A stretch of 64,000 bases of DNA from NCBI RefSeq assembly GCF_032854445.1, contig NC_088295.1, forward strand, positions 64,957,249 through 65,021,248, in the 5' to 3' direction. The DNA comes from Liolophura sinensis (taxonomy: Eukaryota; Mollusca; Polyplacophora; Chitonida; Chitonidae). The notes beneath the pieces were generated by a model. It searched no databases and was not told the DNA's origin. It was given only the letters and a program-made list of their open reading frames with translations. A program made the translations under genes and the position numbers. Shown one piece after another: positions 11,536-24,191 of this stretch. How positions within the stretch are numbered: the stretch's first letter is position 1; each line of letters opens with the position of its first letter.

Positions 11536-12110
11536 AAGGTGAAGAAAATATAAAAATGATGCGAAAATCAGATGAAAGAGCGTCAAAACTCGTTTACAAA
11601 TATGGTCTTTAAAAATTTTTGGGGATTTTTGTTTTTCAAGAGAAAAGGGTATTCCAAAATATTTTTGTATGGTGGGTATTTGCGACCAACTTTTGGTATT
11701 TATCGTTGTTGCATAATAATGCTCTAAATAAGGATGTGATGCTTGTCTAATAAATTTATTTGAATGTAAATTTGTTGTTTATATCGAAACATATGTATTT
11801 AACCATATTAAAAATATAAATATGATCCAAATTGAGGTTTAATATATTTGTTAGCTGAAAAGAACAAATTCTAGTACAAAAATATTTATTAAATCTGTGT
11901 TACATCCTCATTTATAACATTATTAAACAAAGACTATAAATATCAAAAGGTTGTCCCAAATACCCACCATACAAAAATTATTTTCAAGTGTGTTTTTTTC
12001 TCCCTAAGGAAAAATCGGAAAAAATATTGAAGACCACATTTAGGAATAACTTTTCGCACTCTTTCATCTGAACTTTGTCATTTTTATGTTTTCTCCACCT
12101 TTAAGGAGTA
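11536..12110. mobile_element. fold-back (MITE-like) element
   Basis: Imperfect inverted arms of about 170 bp: 11536-11710 pairs with 11937-12110. Matching pieces include GAAAATATAAAAATGA, CAGATGAAAGAG, TATGGTCTT and TTTTTGTATGGTGGGTATTT. The AT-rich core has no ORF. No transposase is present, as expected for a non-autonomous element. Confidence 0.75.
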
Positions 12111-13285
12111 TCCAGAACGTTAAACCAAACATTTGTGTGGTTCATAAGAGCATATGTGTGACGTTGTTTGCAGTTGGTTACTCTTAGTATGGGGAATCGC
12201 TGGCAATAACTGGCTTTGGTGATGTGTCTCAAAACACTCTCATCTTGAATATAAGTGTCACTTTGTATTTGCTTTAGAATGTCTGTGAACCTGACAAATT
12301 TCTGGCTTGATCTTAGTTTGTGCTTTGCTGGAACCGTGTGTAGTTTTGCGTCTTGCATAACACAAAGGGTTGTCATCACTGGTAGATGTACACGAGGGTA
12401 AAACTACGGAACCACGGAAAGGACATAGTTTTATCATTGTTATATTATTTACTAAAAAATTTTCACGGGGGATATTCTAAATAATGGTATTCTTTTTTTG
12501 AATTACTATTTCCTTTTTTGAAGATGGCTAAGAAAATAACAATTATGCAACTATGACCCTTCCGCGGTTCCGTATAAAACTGGTCGAAATTGGACAAATC
12601 TCGCGCTTGAATATATACTACTCACAGCGTGGGAACCATACAAGCGTGATAACCATGGGACGCGTGTCTCGTCTAGCTTTGCATAACTGAAATCACCAGC
12701 TTATTTTGAATATAAATCGTTATATTCATAAATGGTAAATATAGGTTGGCGCGCGGTGAGTGCTGGTGAGACTGATGCTAAACAAAACAAAGTGTCAAAA
12801 TGTCAGATTTGTCTAGTAGTGGCAGTGATATTTCTTGCAAGCACTGTGAGGCTGGGGTTGGAATTTGTCCAGTTTTAACCAGTTTTACGCTGGTGAGGAT
12901 CTACCAGTGATGACATATGGTGATGCCTGTATGGAATTCACAGCTAAGAGGCCTGTGAGTACCACAATTTTTAATGGCGGGAGTGATTGAGTGCTTGGGG
13001 TTTAACGTCGTACTTTACAATTTTTCAGTCATACGACGATGAAGGAATCCTTAGAGTGCATGTAATGTGCCTCATTGTTGCAGGACGGATTTCCACTGCT
13101 CTTTTATCTAGGGCTGCTAGATCTGAGCTTTCCGAGGTTTGAGGTTTAAAGGAGAGAATAAAGGATTATATGATTTGTCAGTTTTTACATTTAGCTTTAA
13201 TGTTTTCGCTTTAAGCGTTGGTTTGAACAGTTGGTGCTGTTGATTTTACACTTACTATTCATCGTGTCACTTATAGATTTTACGG
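12111..13285. other. no recognisable gene
   Basis: Short ORFs only; no similarity recognised. Confidence 0.5.
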
Positions 13286-13440
13286 GGGGCTCAGTGGTTA
13301 ACGTGCTAGCGCGACACAATAACGCAGGCCTCTGACCTATGCCATGCTGGCTTCCTCTCAGGTCACATATGGGAGAAACCTGCGGATGGTAGTGGTTTTC
13401 ATCCGATCTCTTTTCCTAAAACACGAATAAAATAAATTTA
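13286..13440 (+). mobile_element. SINE family A, diverged
   Basis: Head GGGGCTCAGTGGTTAACGTG CTAGCGCG, then ATGCTGGCTTCCTCTCAGG and CCTGCGGATGG. The 3' tail is truncated and ends in an AATAAAATAAA stretch. Confidence 0.8.
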
Positions 13441-13799
13441 ACTTTAATGTGATTTTTTGTATGTGTAAGTTGTTTTTACATATATACCTTCATATAGGCT
13501 TGATTTTATAATCCCATAATAAACATAACTTAGTTATTGCATGACTATCTAAGACTAAAGAGACTGTCGGACTAGGCCCTAGGTTATTAACTTTTCATCG
13601 CAATGTCACAAGAGCTGCATGAATGGTTCAATCCTATTCACGCAAAGCGAATTTTCAAAATTCAGTCCTTTTCACGCCAGATTTCAATTGTTTTGGGAGG
13701 CCGGCTGGTCGCCGGCTCTTTGTTGTGTAGTCTTACATGAATTTCGATGGCGACTGCTTGCCTTCTATCAGTATATACGTGTGTCACATGTGGGGACTG

Positions 13800-13940
13800 T
13801 TAGTAAGTAATTTGCCAAATGTCGGTGGTTTACTCCGGGTATTCTGGCTTCGTCCACCTATGTAAAATTGGCAGCCGTGGTATAAGTGAAACATGTTTGT
13901 GTGTGCCATGGCATCAACAAAACAGTAAATAAATAAAAGT
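13800..13940 (+). mobile_element. SINE family C, 3' part
   Basis: AATTTGCCAAATGTCGGTGG, TTTACTCCGGGTATTCTGGC, GTCCACCTATGTAAA and GTATAAGTGAAA, with a taper in AAATAAATAAA. It matches the body at 21061-21290 and, inverted, 63633-63990. Confidence 0.65.
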
Positions 13941-15439
13941 TTCAGGTAACAAGATATTTGTTTGTCCGCGTGGGTTTTTAGTGTGTTCCCGTGGTCGTCA
14001 AAATTTGGTCCCGTCTGACCTATATACGCAGGATGCCATGAACTGGGAGGGATACCCAGCAATGTGACGGTGACGTCACTCATAGCTTCATCACTGACTA
14101 ACTCCTCGTACGTTTTGGCCAAGCATGCACCTGTGCAATAAAAATGGCATACACGGTTAGTAAACCGGAGTATATATTCAGGGTTGGCAATTTTTTTTAA
14201 CTAGCAGTGTTACAAAGGATACTAATTAAGCGCTTTACCGAGATGCATCGTTATATACTCTACATGTGGAGTAAATCAAGTCTACTTCATAGGGAAGTCA
14301 AAACTAGCCGGCTGATGACTATACATGGCCCACAATCTGTGAGGTGAACGGTACATAATTCTTAGTATGAGCAAAACTGTCTTCATACTTACATGTATTA
14401 AATAAAATTAGTCATACATAATTCACCATCTGATCTGATTTATACTTATAGTCACACTGAACAGAAAAATTTTGGAGACCTACAACAGCTGACAATGTAC
14501 ATCAAAAATATTTGTGTTATTCACATTTATGTCCATGCCTAATAAGGGTGTTATTTCTTTTGGCTTCAATACACTTTGGCGGAAACATGCAGAATGATAT
14601 TTTTATTGATTTAGACTGACTCTATAAGTTTGCATATTTAAGTGAGAACCCTTGAATAACATATCGTTGCTCTGTGTCATTTTGCAATGTTGGAATATAT
14701 AAGGCAAGGACGAGAAAGAAAGCAAGCAGTTCTTGCCTTTTTTATTATTATTATTTTTATTCGCGTGATTGACCACGTTGTTAGAAAACCCCTTACAAAG
14801 CGACGTGGCGTATGGGTGGCTTTAATATACTATATATTCATGCATCTGCGAAGGAAACATTTCTCATCAAAACAGCGTGACTAATAACATACCGATAACT
14901 CCAGGCCAAAATTTAAAACCGTAAATTAACAAATCATCTGAGCATCAAATTATCTCATGAAATGATGAAAAAAAAAAAAAACATCTACCCATCTTTGACA
15001 TCACAAACTGTTAATCAATGTGATTCAAGTTTTAAACTGTGGAGTGTGAAAATTAACGACCGCAGACTTTTTCTCTTGAATATAGGTAATATTCACCGTA
15101 TAAGCTAAAATTCATTTAACAATGACAATAATATAGAGAGATGTTAAAGCAGGATGTCGGCTGACTCCTCGATTTTGGACAATCTTTTGCAAGTCATGAC
15201 AAAAGTTGCATGTATAGAGCATCAGTTGATACGTTTCAGTATATCAAAAGATTTGTTGTTTAGTGTCAAACATATGAATACTATTTTAACTGATCCTTTT
15301 AATTTTTTCAAAAATATTTTAAATTTTGGAACAGTGTTTACAACTCTACTGCGATAAACAAAATATTTTGCATGTAACAGAATGAAGTCTAAAGCCGCAG
15401 CTTCAGCAGAAGTTTCCAACACACAGAATATAATATCAA
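13941..15439. other. no recognisable gene
   Basis: AT-rich, with a TTATTATTATT stretch near 14742 and a poly(A) run at 14968-14981. No coding signal. Confidence 0.5.
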
Positions 15440-16470
15440 TGAAACTCAAATTCATACAAGTTAGAGATTAAATGTTTAGTATGCATCCAAAATGTAGTGT
15501 TATAAATACAATCGAATAAATAGTGCTGAAGCGTATCAATTTTTAAGCAGATCTCACACAGTTCTCTGTTTTTCACTTTTAGTCGCTGGTGTAAATTAAC
15601 ACTGCATGGTAAAATTTTGTGAATAATCTTAAATTGTAATTGCATGATCTTTTTATCCACAGGTGCTTTGAATAAAAAAATTCTACATACAAGACCATAC
15701 ATCTGTATCAGAATTTTTTTGACAACTACATGATACATCACTTGATAACTTATTGATCAGCGTATCATAAAACTGATTACATCTGTAAGAATTAACACCT
15801 TTGTCGTTAAGTACGCGGACATCAGACTCATTTTAGATATTGACAGATTCCCTGTTTAGGTTATGAGTTTGCCAAGATAAAGTTAGACTGCCTTGACTAA
15901 TGAATACTACGTATTAAATTCAGTATGGGAATCGAAATGGCCTTCAAATTGTGTCAAAGTTAGGACTTGGCCATTTCTGCTGGAAAATATCTCTAACACG
16001 TATTACACCCGCGTTATACCAGTCGTCACAGTAAAACGTTTTTTTCTCTCTTTGTTTTTGTGATAACTTTATTATTCCACGATATTTCGTTAAAACCATC
16101 ATTTGCTTTCCTACATTTCTCCAAGAGATCAACACAGCCTTGTAAAATTCGGGTAAATTAAATTTTACAGGATTATATTTACAGTTTAATAATGAAGGCA
16201 TTCCACCATATTTATCAAATATTTTCAAAGCCATTAATTTCCAAAAGCTTTGCTTATCATCAAAATATCTCTGCAGCCATGTGAGATTTAATGTCTGAGA
16301 ATGTAAGTTAAAGTTTCTAGCATTAATACCACCTAATAGATCGTCTTTGCATAAAATAACCCGTGAAACTTTCTCTTGTCTGTAGTTCCAAAAAAATTCC
16401 AAAAGTTCTTTATTGGGGTTGGTAAATCAGATGTCAAATACGTCAAACGTGATATTACTTCACCTTTGTT
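15440..16470 (-). mobile_element. degenerate LINE (L1/Tx1-like), C-terminal part of ORF2
   Basis: Reads on the minus strand. 16402-15944 encodes LEFFWNYRQEKVSRVILC, then DDLLGGINARNF and TWLQRYFDDKQSFW, the post-RT region typical of L1-clade elements. 15741-15436 encodes FKIIHKILPCSVNLHQRL then CEICLKIDTLQHYLFDC, the zinc-binding C-X2-C ... H-X4-C signature of LINE C-termini. Stops and frameshifts separate the pieces, and the RT core is absent. Dead 3' fragment. Confidence 0.8.
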
Positions 16471-16719
16471 TAAAAGTGCACGGCATTCGGTGTTTGACGT
16501 TATTATAACCTAAGTTATCTCATTGTTTGTGGAAGTCGTTTACTGGAAACGGGTTAACTCTTTGCTGTGTATCGGTCACTTGTATTCATCGCATGTGTCG
16601 CTCTCTACGCTCACTTTACATCAGTGCCATCATTTGATATGCCTGACGTTTGGAACCTCTGTCATGAACGTTAGCTTCTTTAGGCCTAGCCTCAACAGAA
16701 TGACCTATGAAAATTTTAA

Positions 16720-16915
16720 GAGTGGGATCGCTAAGTGTTTAAGTCCAGCTCATTCGGGCTTCCTCTCAGGTCTGTCAGGAACCGCGGATGGTGGGGGGTT
16801 CCCTCGGGCTCGGGCCGATTTCTTCACGTCTTGGCCGCCGTTGTTTAAGATAAATATTCTTGAGTACGGCATGAGTACGGCATGAGTACGGCATGAGTAC
16901 GGCAAGTAAAACAAA
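16720..16915 (+). mobile_element. SINE family A with an expanded 3' motif
   Basis: GTCCAGCTCATTCGGGCTTC, CTCTCAGG, CGCGGATGGT and a CCCTCGGGCTCGGGCC body. It ends in four copies of the 11-mer GAGTACGGCAT in place of the usual single TTGAGTACGGCGTAAAAC. Confidence 0.75.
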
Positions 16916-17034
16916 CTGTTTCAGTAGGATTTCTTACCGTAAAAATATAATGGATGGGCAAAAGTCATTCAATTCATTTTACTTCCCAATAAGCTCTTTT
17001 TAATACCTATAACATCATTTTCTCTGAGAAATCT

Positions 17035-17185
17035 TCGACCGTATGTGGAAAGGTCTGGCAATCTGCGGATAATCGTGGGTTTTCCCCGGGCTGTGCCCCG
17101 TTTCCTCCCACCATAATGCTGGCTGCCGTCATATAAGTGAAATATTCTTGAGTACGGCGTAAAACACCAATCAAAAAAATTCAAT
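17035..17185 (+). mobile_element. SINE family A, 3' half
   Basis: CGTATGTGGAAAGGTCTGGC, then ATCGTGGGTTTTCCCCGGGC, CCTCCCACCATAATGCTGGC and GAGTACGGCGTAAAACACC with an ATCAAAAAAATTCAA tail. The tRNA-like head is absent. Confidence 0.88.
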
Positions 17186-18088
17186 CATCAGAAATACAAG
17201 ATGGCCACGAGCACCATCAAATTTTGAATCTGAGCAACTAGGATCATGTACAAAGAAACTTTTTTCGGGTGAGATGACCACGGGTATTCCGAATCTTATA
17301 TTAGTTTAACGTTACAACAACATTTTGACCAAGAAATCCAAGATGGCTGCTATCAGGTACAGCACAAAACATGCAATTTTGCGCTTAAAACTGACTGCCT
17401 TCATGCATAAGATTCTCTTGTGATGAGTTATAGATTAGTGCAAAAAATCATTCTCAATTTACTTCAAAAAACCCCCCAAAAAACAAACCTTTTTTAATAG
17501 CAAAATCCCCTACAGTTTTCAAAGGAAACCACATCAAATATGTTAATAAATATATGAATAAATATTTGCGTATTCTTGTGACCAATCATCCTTGAAGCAC
17601 CACTCTTTGTCACTCGCCAGGAAGAGGGGCTGGCGGTGATCGCTGTTCACCACACTGGACTTGATTTCCAAAACGTTCTGATCCAGGTTATATTTATTTG
17701 TTAGTCACAATATCATAGCAATCTGAAATATGAGACGAAAGTATGGAGACGACATCAACCAACGTCATGAGTTATTACTTCATAATCTGTCAAGATATTC
17801 TATCAAACGTCTTTCTTTAAAGTTTCTTAAATTTTACAATTAGTATGGTTCTCTTGTAAATAAACGGTGTACCGGTGTACAAGGCACCCAGCATCACTGG
17901 CACTCTACTCCACAATTGTGTCTAAATTCGTTTAACCCGAGCCTTGGACAGTTGGATATATGAAAAGTTGTAATTAAATCTCGACTGACATACGCATTCG
18001 GATTATCAACAGCTTATAAATTAACATAGTGCACGTTTTGGATACTGATTTAATTCATTTGTCTGGAACTCTTTCCAACTATAAATGC
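17186..18088. other. no recognisable gene
   Basis: Nothing recognised beyond short ORFs. Confidence 0.5.
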
Positions 18089-18420
18089 CCGGCCCGGATA
18101 GAACAGTAGGTAGAGCGTCCGCTCCCGGAGCGGTAGATTCAGGATCAATCCTGGGTAGAGTTACACCTAAGTCTTTAAAAAAGGAAGATGTAACTTCATC
18201 GATTGGGGTTCAGCATAAAGGGGATAGTGCAACGACTGGTTGAAGCGTATCAGTATAATGGCTCGGGCGGGGCAGCTTACTTGGTAAGCAGCACTAGATA
18301 AAAGAGCGGTGGAAATCCATCCTGCGAAAAGGAGGCACATTACTTGCACCTAAAGGATTCCTTCGTCGTCATATGACTGAAAAATTGTTGAGTACGACGT
18401 TAAACCCCAAGCACTCGCTC
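18089..18420 (+). mobile_element. SINE family B, full length
   Basis: A tRNA-like head (GTAGGTAGAGCGTCCGCTCC as A-box region, GATTCAGGATCAATCC as B-box region) is followed by GATGTAACTTC, TATAATGGCTCGGGCGG, AGCAGCACTAGA and GTGGAAATCCATCCTGCG. It ends GAGTACGACGTTAAACCCCA AGCACTCGCTC. A second copy lies at 34560-34857. Confidence 0.85.
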
Positions 18421-20636
18421 ATTCCAACCACCAATGAAAACTGTTGACACAACCTGGGGAATACCCACGACCATATGAAGATTTCTGCCAGACCTTCTCA
18501 CGTGCAACCGAGCAGTAATATGTTATAGAGGGAAGCTACATGTGATGGTATGGCGTGGTATTTCTTGAAATGAAGTTTAATACATATATAGGGCGGGAAA
18601 TCAGTGTCCGGGTGAGAGACCTGTAGAAGACACCCAATTTGGCTTGATCACATTTAGGCTGATAGTGATCAAAAGAGGCTGCAGATGTCTTGAAATGAAC
18701 TATTTCTATTTTCCTTTTCTTTACATTAACCATGACTCATCTCCTACCAGTATTCCACCCGTCCTCCGAATCTGCTCCGCAACCTGTTTTAAGTGTGCAT
18801 ATAGGTAGAAACATTCAGAAAGTTATTTTGCGCATCACATTATTCTACAACGACTACATATACTTCAGTAATATGCAGTTATTTTTAGTCATTCATTCAC
18901 ATGCAAAATGACAGAAAAAAACCCAATAAACTTACTGATAGTATATGCCATAAACGGGGCTTTTAGTGGTGAACTAAACATCACCAAGGCGTGGTCCGAA
19001 TGCAATGTTTTCACGTTATTGTTTGTTAAATATAATGATAATACAGCAACACAGTATATTGTAAGCCAGTGATGCCTAACACATTGCAGTTAACATAAAT
19101 GAATTGTTTTTGACTAATTCAGCTTGAATTATAGAGCTAGCAATCAGGTTTAATAGTTGCTATAGTTTAAGTATTTACCTGAACAGTGGGAATAAAACCC
19201 TGACTGAGATAAATTGACAGGAGGCTGGATTTTACTTCATTTTCATCCTTTTTGCCAAGCGTCACACTATCGTCACTGTTCTGGTTTTACTCGTTTAACT
19301 GTGGTCTATTACATTAACAGACATTCTTGAGATTCTTCTTTGAGATTCTTGAGATTTGATGTCCATATTTTTAACAGTTAATATCTTCACTTGGAATAGA
19401 GGGTAGCCCTTGGGATAAACAATTTTCACATAACTTCAGTTCACTAGATGAGATACGATCAAAACTTACTTAATCGCAACTAGGGTTGCATTTGAAGGGA
19501 AAGCAGGATCAATCTTCATTTCTGCAAAATTTTTTATTTTCTCAGAAAAGAAATATTAACTCTTCTCCCCAAAGTATTACTAGTATATTAGCATGGGTGG
19601 ACTCGCAGATATGCAGTCCTATAATTTTGACATTTGCTCTGAGCCGTTTAACAATTTTGGTTAGAGTGGCAGCATCAGAGGAACATATTGCTATTAAAAA
19701 TTTTAAAAACATTTTCTCTTCGTTTACATAGGCAAGACTTGCCTCTCAACTGAAGAGCGCTGGAGCACTTGTTGCATAATACTAAACAGCCGTAAACCAA
19801 CATGTCAACCTTGTCTGGTGGCAGAAGAAGTCATTTGCATAAAAGTATGCACATTCCCTTCAGCTAGTCTCCACGGCACAGTGCACATGGTACGTCATCT
19901 GTAGAAGCGCGGGCCAACTAATATAGACGAATGCCAACCTCTTAGGTGGAATTTGTATACTGAATCATGGTAAGTCTGATGTAAACGGCTGTTACAAGAA
20001 CTGCTCACACCTTGAAACCAAATCCCCGTGTTTAAAAACTACGATTTCGCTAATCATTGTTGCTATGCAGTGAAGAACCCACTGACTATTTTTTTTGTAT
20101 TTCCAAGCAAAACAATTACTATCAAAGACATCGTTGTCCTTTCACAAAACTCTCCTTTGTCGTAATATTTTTAAGTCTATTTCTATGGAAGCCGGATGAG
20201 GACATCTCACCCCTCGTGGTCACTATTTTTCCTCTGAGTCAGCAGCACGCCAGTTCCTAAGTCTGCCGCCGTTCATTCAGTTTCACTGACGAGGAACATT
20301 AGTGCAGGTTTTACTGAATTTCGTGTACTTTGATCTAATGGCCACCCCTTCTCAGCACTGATTCCCCTCTTGATATAGTGTTTCCTGCATCTTTCTATAT
20401 CCTTGAATATCTATGTAATATCTATATCATACACACAACCTGCATGGACTTAAAGTCAGTATAATAAAACAATTATTAACTTAGCTTTGTTTTTACCTCG
20501 AATCCCAAACCTGAGGATAGTTTTGGCCAAGCTAACTTGACTGGGACTGCACACACGCATACAGTGTAGACCACATCCACCGATATAAACACGCCCATGC
20601 AAAGTATACGTCTTTGCGTCTGTTTTTATTTACTTA
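18421..20636. other. no recognisable gene
   Basis: Several 60-80 codon ORFs on both strands lack motifs or splice support. A short TTCTTGAGATTC repeat lies near 19326. Confidence 0.5.
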
Positions 20637-20760
20637 CTTTGATTGCATGGTTTTTAACGCCGTACTCAGGAATATTTCAATATTATACGACGCCGTACAG
20701 CATTATGGTGGGAGGAAATCGGATAGAGGCCGGCGGAAAACCCATGACAGACCCCTGGCT
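20637..20760 (-). mobile_element. SINE family A, 3' part, inverted
   Basis: TTTTTAACGCCGTACTCAGG, then ACGACGCCGTACAGCATTAT, GGTGGGAGGAAA and ACCCATGAC: the reverse complement of the family A 3' half. Confidence 0.8.
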
Positions 20761-21060
20761 AAAATTTGGTGAAGGCATGGGGGAAGGGCATCCCAGGCAA
20801 ATGAGCCGGGCCGCCGGAAAACTTGCATAGCCGGAAATGTTTTCGTCGCGTCAAAAGGGCAGTTTTACATCTAACATCAGGATAAATTAAGTGGCCTAAA
20901 ATATTGTATTTTGGTAAGTTTTGTAATCTTCATAGTCAAACGGGATCTTTAATCGCAAGGCTTGCTGCTGTACCCAATTCGATAGATATGACATCTGACC
21001 ATGATTCCGGGGTCACCACGGAAGGGAATTTTCTCATTCCACCGCTGGCATTTTAGTGTT

Positions 21061-21290
21061 TAATTTCATGGGGTTTGGTGGCGAGGTGGATGACGACGAT
21101 TGTAGAACTGTGCAAACGGGGCTGCTGTAAGACAAGTGGGGAGGTTGTCAGTGACTTGCCAACGATCGGTGGTTTTCCCCGGTTTCTTCCGGGGGTTACC
21201 TCCACCCACCTGACAGTACTGACATACCGTCATATGAGTGAAATAATCACGAGTGTGGTGTAAAACAACAATCAGTCAGTCAGTCAAATA
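21061..21290 (+). mobile_element. SINE family C
   Basis: GACTTGCCAACGATCGGTGG, then TTTTCCCCGG and TTACCTCCACCCACCTGACA, ending GTGTAAAACAACAATCAGTC with (AGTC)n. It resembles 13800-13940 and the inverted copy at 63633-63990. Confidence 0.65.
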
Positions 21291-22915
21291 TCTTACAGGA
21301 CAAATATAATGTTAATTGAAACTGATTTTGGAAGCCCACCATTTCAGTAGTTGCTGTGACAACAAAATCTTTCATATATGATCACTCCAGCCTTACAAGG
21401 TTTATTTTCACTAACTTCTGTGTTCAACTTTCTTCAGTTGAAAGGAAACAGGATCAATTACTTTTTAAAGTAAATCGGGTTCGCTATCCTTCTAAAGCAG
21501 CAAAAATTTCCCTGACAGAAAGCAAACAGCTTATCAGGGGTCATGCACTGTGGCTGTACTGAAAAGAATTCCTACAGTAAAAAAATCGTGTAAGGTTGAA
21601 CGGTAATCTGGGACTCAATAGTAAGCTGCACTAAAAGTCAGCACACTGTCATACTTGACAAACTTTCACCTGAAAATAAAACTTTTCGTAGCCAATAAAA
21701 AGGCTAAAATATTGCCTTTGGAGGTTAAACTGAAATTTTACATGGGGAAATCATCCTGCCCTCAAAACACTGTGCTGGGATGGACTGACGCTTCCTAGAC
21801 AGCCGAGCTGAACTCGGCATGCTACTGTGTCAAAATGAATCGCCATTCTAGGCACGTGGCAAGGTCACAAAATTTGAGCGTTTGCGCAGAGATTTGCGCT
21901 GCCAGCCGTCTCCGGAACTTCGAAAACCATGCCTCAGGCACTCAAGATGTCTTAACTAACGGGTTTCCGATTTGGAAGTAACTCTCGGGAATTGGAGGCG
22001 AAAAATAACTACACGTATGTATGAGATCATATGCCGATGGAATTATAGTGCATAGCGTTGTTTTATACGACAGAAAATTAAAAATACGGTAAAAAAAATA
22101 CATGGAAAGGACATTTTTAGGCATGGCGCTAGGTACTGCGGTTTCACAGTGGGATGGCGGACGTTCCGAGAGGCATGGCGGAGCGACAGCGACCTCATCG
22201 ATCTGAGGGCGTATCAGTGATGTTCGTCATGTTCTTCGAAATCACAGTTTAGGGTGAGATTTGTAAGTTACCGGATAGACTCGTGTCAGTCCTATCATTT
22301 TGAATTAAATTCACGCTGAGAAGCGGAATTTCGCATTACATGAACCATTTACCCGCCTGCATGGTTCTTTGTGCCGCGCTGGCACGCTAATTACTCGGCT
22401 TGTCTCATTTACAACTATAGTAATATATCATGAATACAAAATTTGAGAGATGAAAAATTCGGAGAAAGAGGACATGAAATAGAATCTTTGGTCTACCTTA
22501 TATAAATGCAGTCCTCTAAACAAACTGATACATTTGCGAGAGTAAATGATGGAATTATATTAAACAAATTGTTATTGAGCGAGCTACGTCAATTTCTTAC
22601 TGTTCTGAAGATTATATTTTAACTTCCGTTACCAAAATTACACAATACTGGTGGCGCTGGCGGATAAATCATTTTAAATCCTTGGTAAATTCTTGATTGC
22701 TCTAATTGAATATGGCTCTTCCCCCGCACAATTAGCAGAAAGGAAATTTGTGGTAATAAAGCTGGTTGTTCTTGGAAACTTGCTAGTGGTTTGTTGTTCT
22801 GATTTGGTGCTTGTTACACTGATATGATGGTGGTGGTAGTTTATTTCAAATACAGTGCTTGATGCATCATATGTATCATTTGAAGCAGGCGGTGTATGTA
22901 GCGTCGTGTGCGCAT
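21291..22915. other. no recognisable gene
   Basis: Includes a GC-richer patch (21780-22220) without a convincing ORF. Nothing else identified. Confidence 0.45.
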
Positions 22916-23150
22916 TTATATGAAACCTGTATCTTCGTACAGTAGGTTAGAAACAACGCGTTTATCTAAACCGGTGATAACACGCAGAGCGTCCTTCCCG
23001 ATATTTTCTATGGTGTTTATCTGACCTTCAGTGATATTGTCACAAGCAATATCTGTATATTTCATCGGTGATGTAATAAAACATTTATACATAGTTTCTA
23101 AGCAGTTTCTACTCAGACGATATTTAAAAGCTCTGTTCATTTACAATATT
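22916..23150 (-). mobile_element. LINE fragment (post-RT thumb region)
   Basis: The minus strand encodes FKYRLSRNCLETMYKCFI, then YTDIACDNITEGQINTIENI and KDALRVITGL. This matches the common pattern (KLDR.SLE.IY..FI.P...YAD..WDN....Q...LE.IQ..A.RI.TG) downstream of the reverse transcriptase in Jockey/CR1-like elements. Only about 75 codons survive. Confidence 0.75.
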
Positions 23151-23347
23151 TATCGGCAGCCTCTGCAAGTTTGTCCATTTCATAAGTCTGGTGCAAGGTT
23201 TAAGAATGAGCCAGGCAAACACGTCAATTTCTGTCAGCGAGCTGCCCTCTAGATAACTACTATTCTATTACCCTTCGATTCCTTTTTATTACATACAACG
23301 CACTACTTGGCTCTATGCCAAGTGCACATTATCTGAGTCGTTAGATA

Positions 23348-23372
23348 CCCCCCTCCCCCCCCCCCCCCCCCC
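23348..23372. repeat. poly(C) run
   Basis: 25 bases of C with one T at 23354. Confidence 0.95.
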
Positions 23373-23609
23373 ATCACGAGACAGAAGCGTTTGACTTCTG
23401 GACGGGTCTATTGTAGTTCTATGGGTGGATAGAGGTTGTTGTTTACATTGAACAAAGCAGACGACAAATATAAACAAAGAAACAAAATGACTATTTTTTC
23501 TGTCGGAGCGAACGTTTATTTTAAAGAAGAAAAGTATCAGCTTACAGATAATTTAAAGCCCATAGGGACGTTTGAATGCTACACAATAAGAGATAATAAT
23601 GCTTTCACG

Positions 23610-23611
<2 letters not shown>

Positions 23612-23642
<31 letters not shown>

Positions 23643-23868
23643 TACGGACCTGATAATTCTTCCTGCGAGTCTTTCTTTCAGCGGCCTCTCCTAAACGTCC
23701 CAGCTGACCACAAACCATGGTAGAGCAATCAACCAATGGGTCACAAAACGATCGGATCCATGATGTCTGATATTTCTGAATCACTGCGTCCGGACTACGA
23801 CAGACATAGTTCTTGCTGATGCAGGGGTTTCTGTGATGGACGTTATCATCTGTGACAGGCCACCGCAA
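23612..23868 (-). pseudogene. possible retro-inserted fragment ending in poly(A)
   Basis: On the minus strand an open frame (Cys-rich: KNYVCRSPDAVIQKYQTSW, FCDPLVDCSTMVCGQLGRLG) ends at TAA directly abutting a 28-base A run (T run 23612-23639 on +). ORF followed at once by poly(A) is the look of a reverse-transcribed, oddly polyadenylated or truncated transcript. The cysteine pattern slightly resembles secreted EMI-type domains, but no family is claimed. Confidence 0.3.
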
Positions 23869-24191
23869 TGAATCCAGTGTAGGGAGTTATGTCACCAAAC
23901 CGTCGGTTTCAAAACGCCGTAAAATCAGCAATATCCTGCATGCTTCAAGTGTGTTATCAGAAAATGCTGAAAGTGAAAATGCCGTTGAGTGAAAATACTC
24001 CCATGTCAGTCACGCCACTCCCAGTGCAAATGCCCGACGCTGTCGACTGTAATGTTACACGTAACAGTAGCGATTTCATCCAAATGGCAAAATCCCAGTT
24101 TTCAGTCACGTCTCAAAGTTTTGGAGGGCTGTTCAACAATGCAACAATAAATAACAGCAGAGTTCACATCAACTTCACATCCTCTGGATAG
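23865..24191 (+). CDS. unidentified ORF or broken exon
   Basis: From 23889 an ATG frame of 100 codons ends QSFGGLFNNATINNSRVHI, NFTSSG and stop. A second frame over 23870-23988 reads plausibly too (SKRRKISNILHASSVLSENA, then ESENAVE and stop). One explanation is a single exon with a +1/-1 frameshift near 23985. No family recognised and no splice partner found. Confidence 0.25.

Noticed and set aside
18105-18165. tRNA gene near 18.1 kb
   Set aside because: It is the head of a family B SINE whose body and tail follow without a break.
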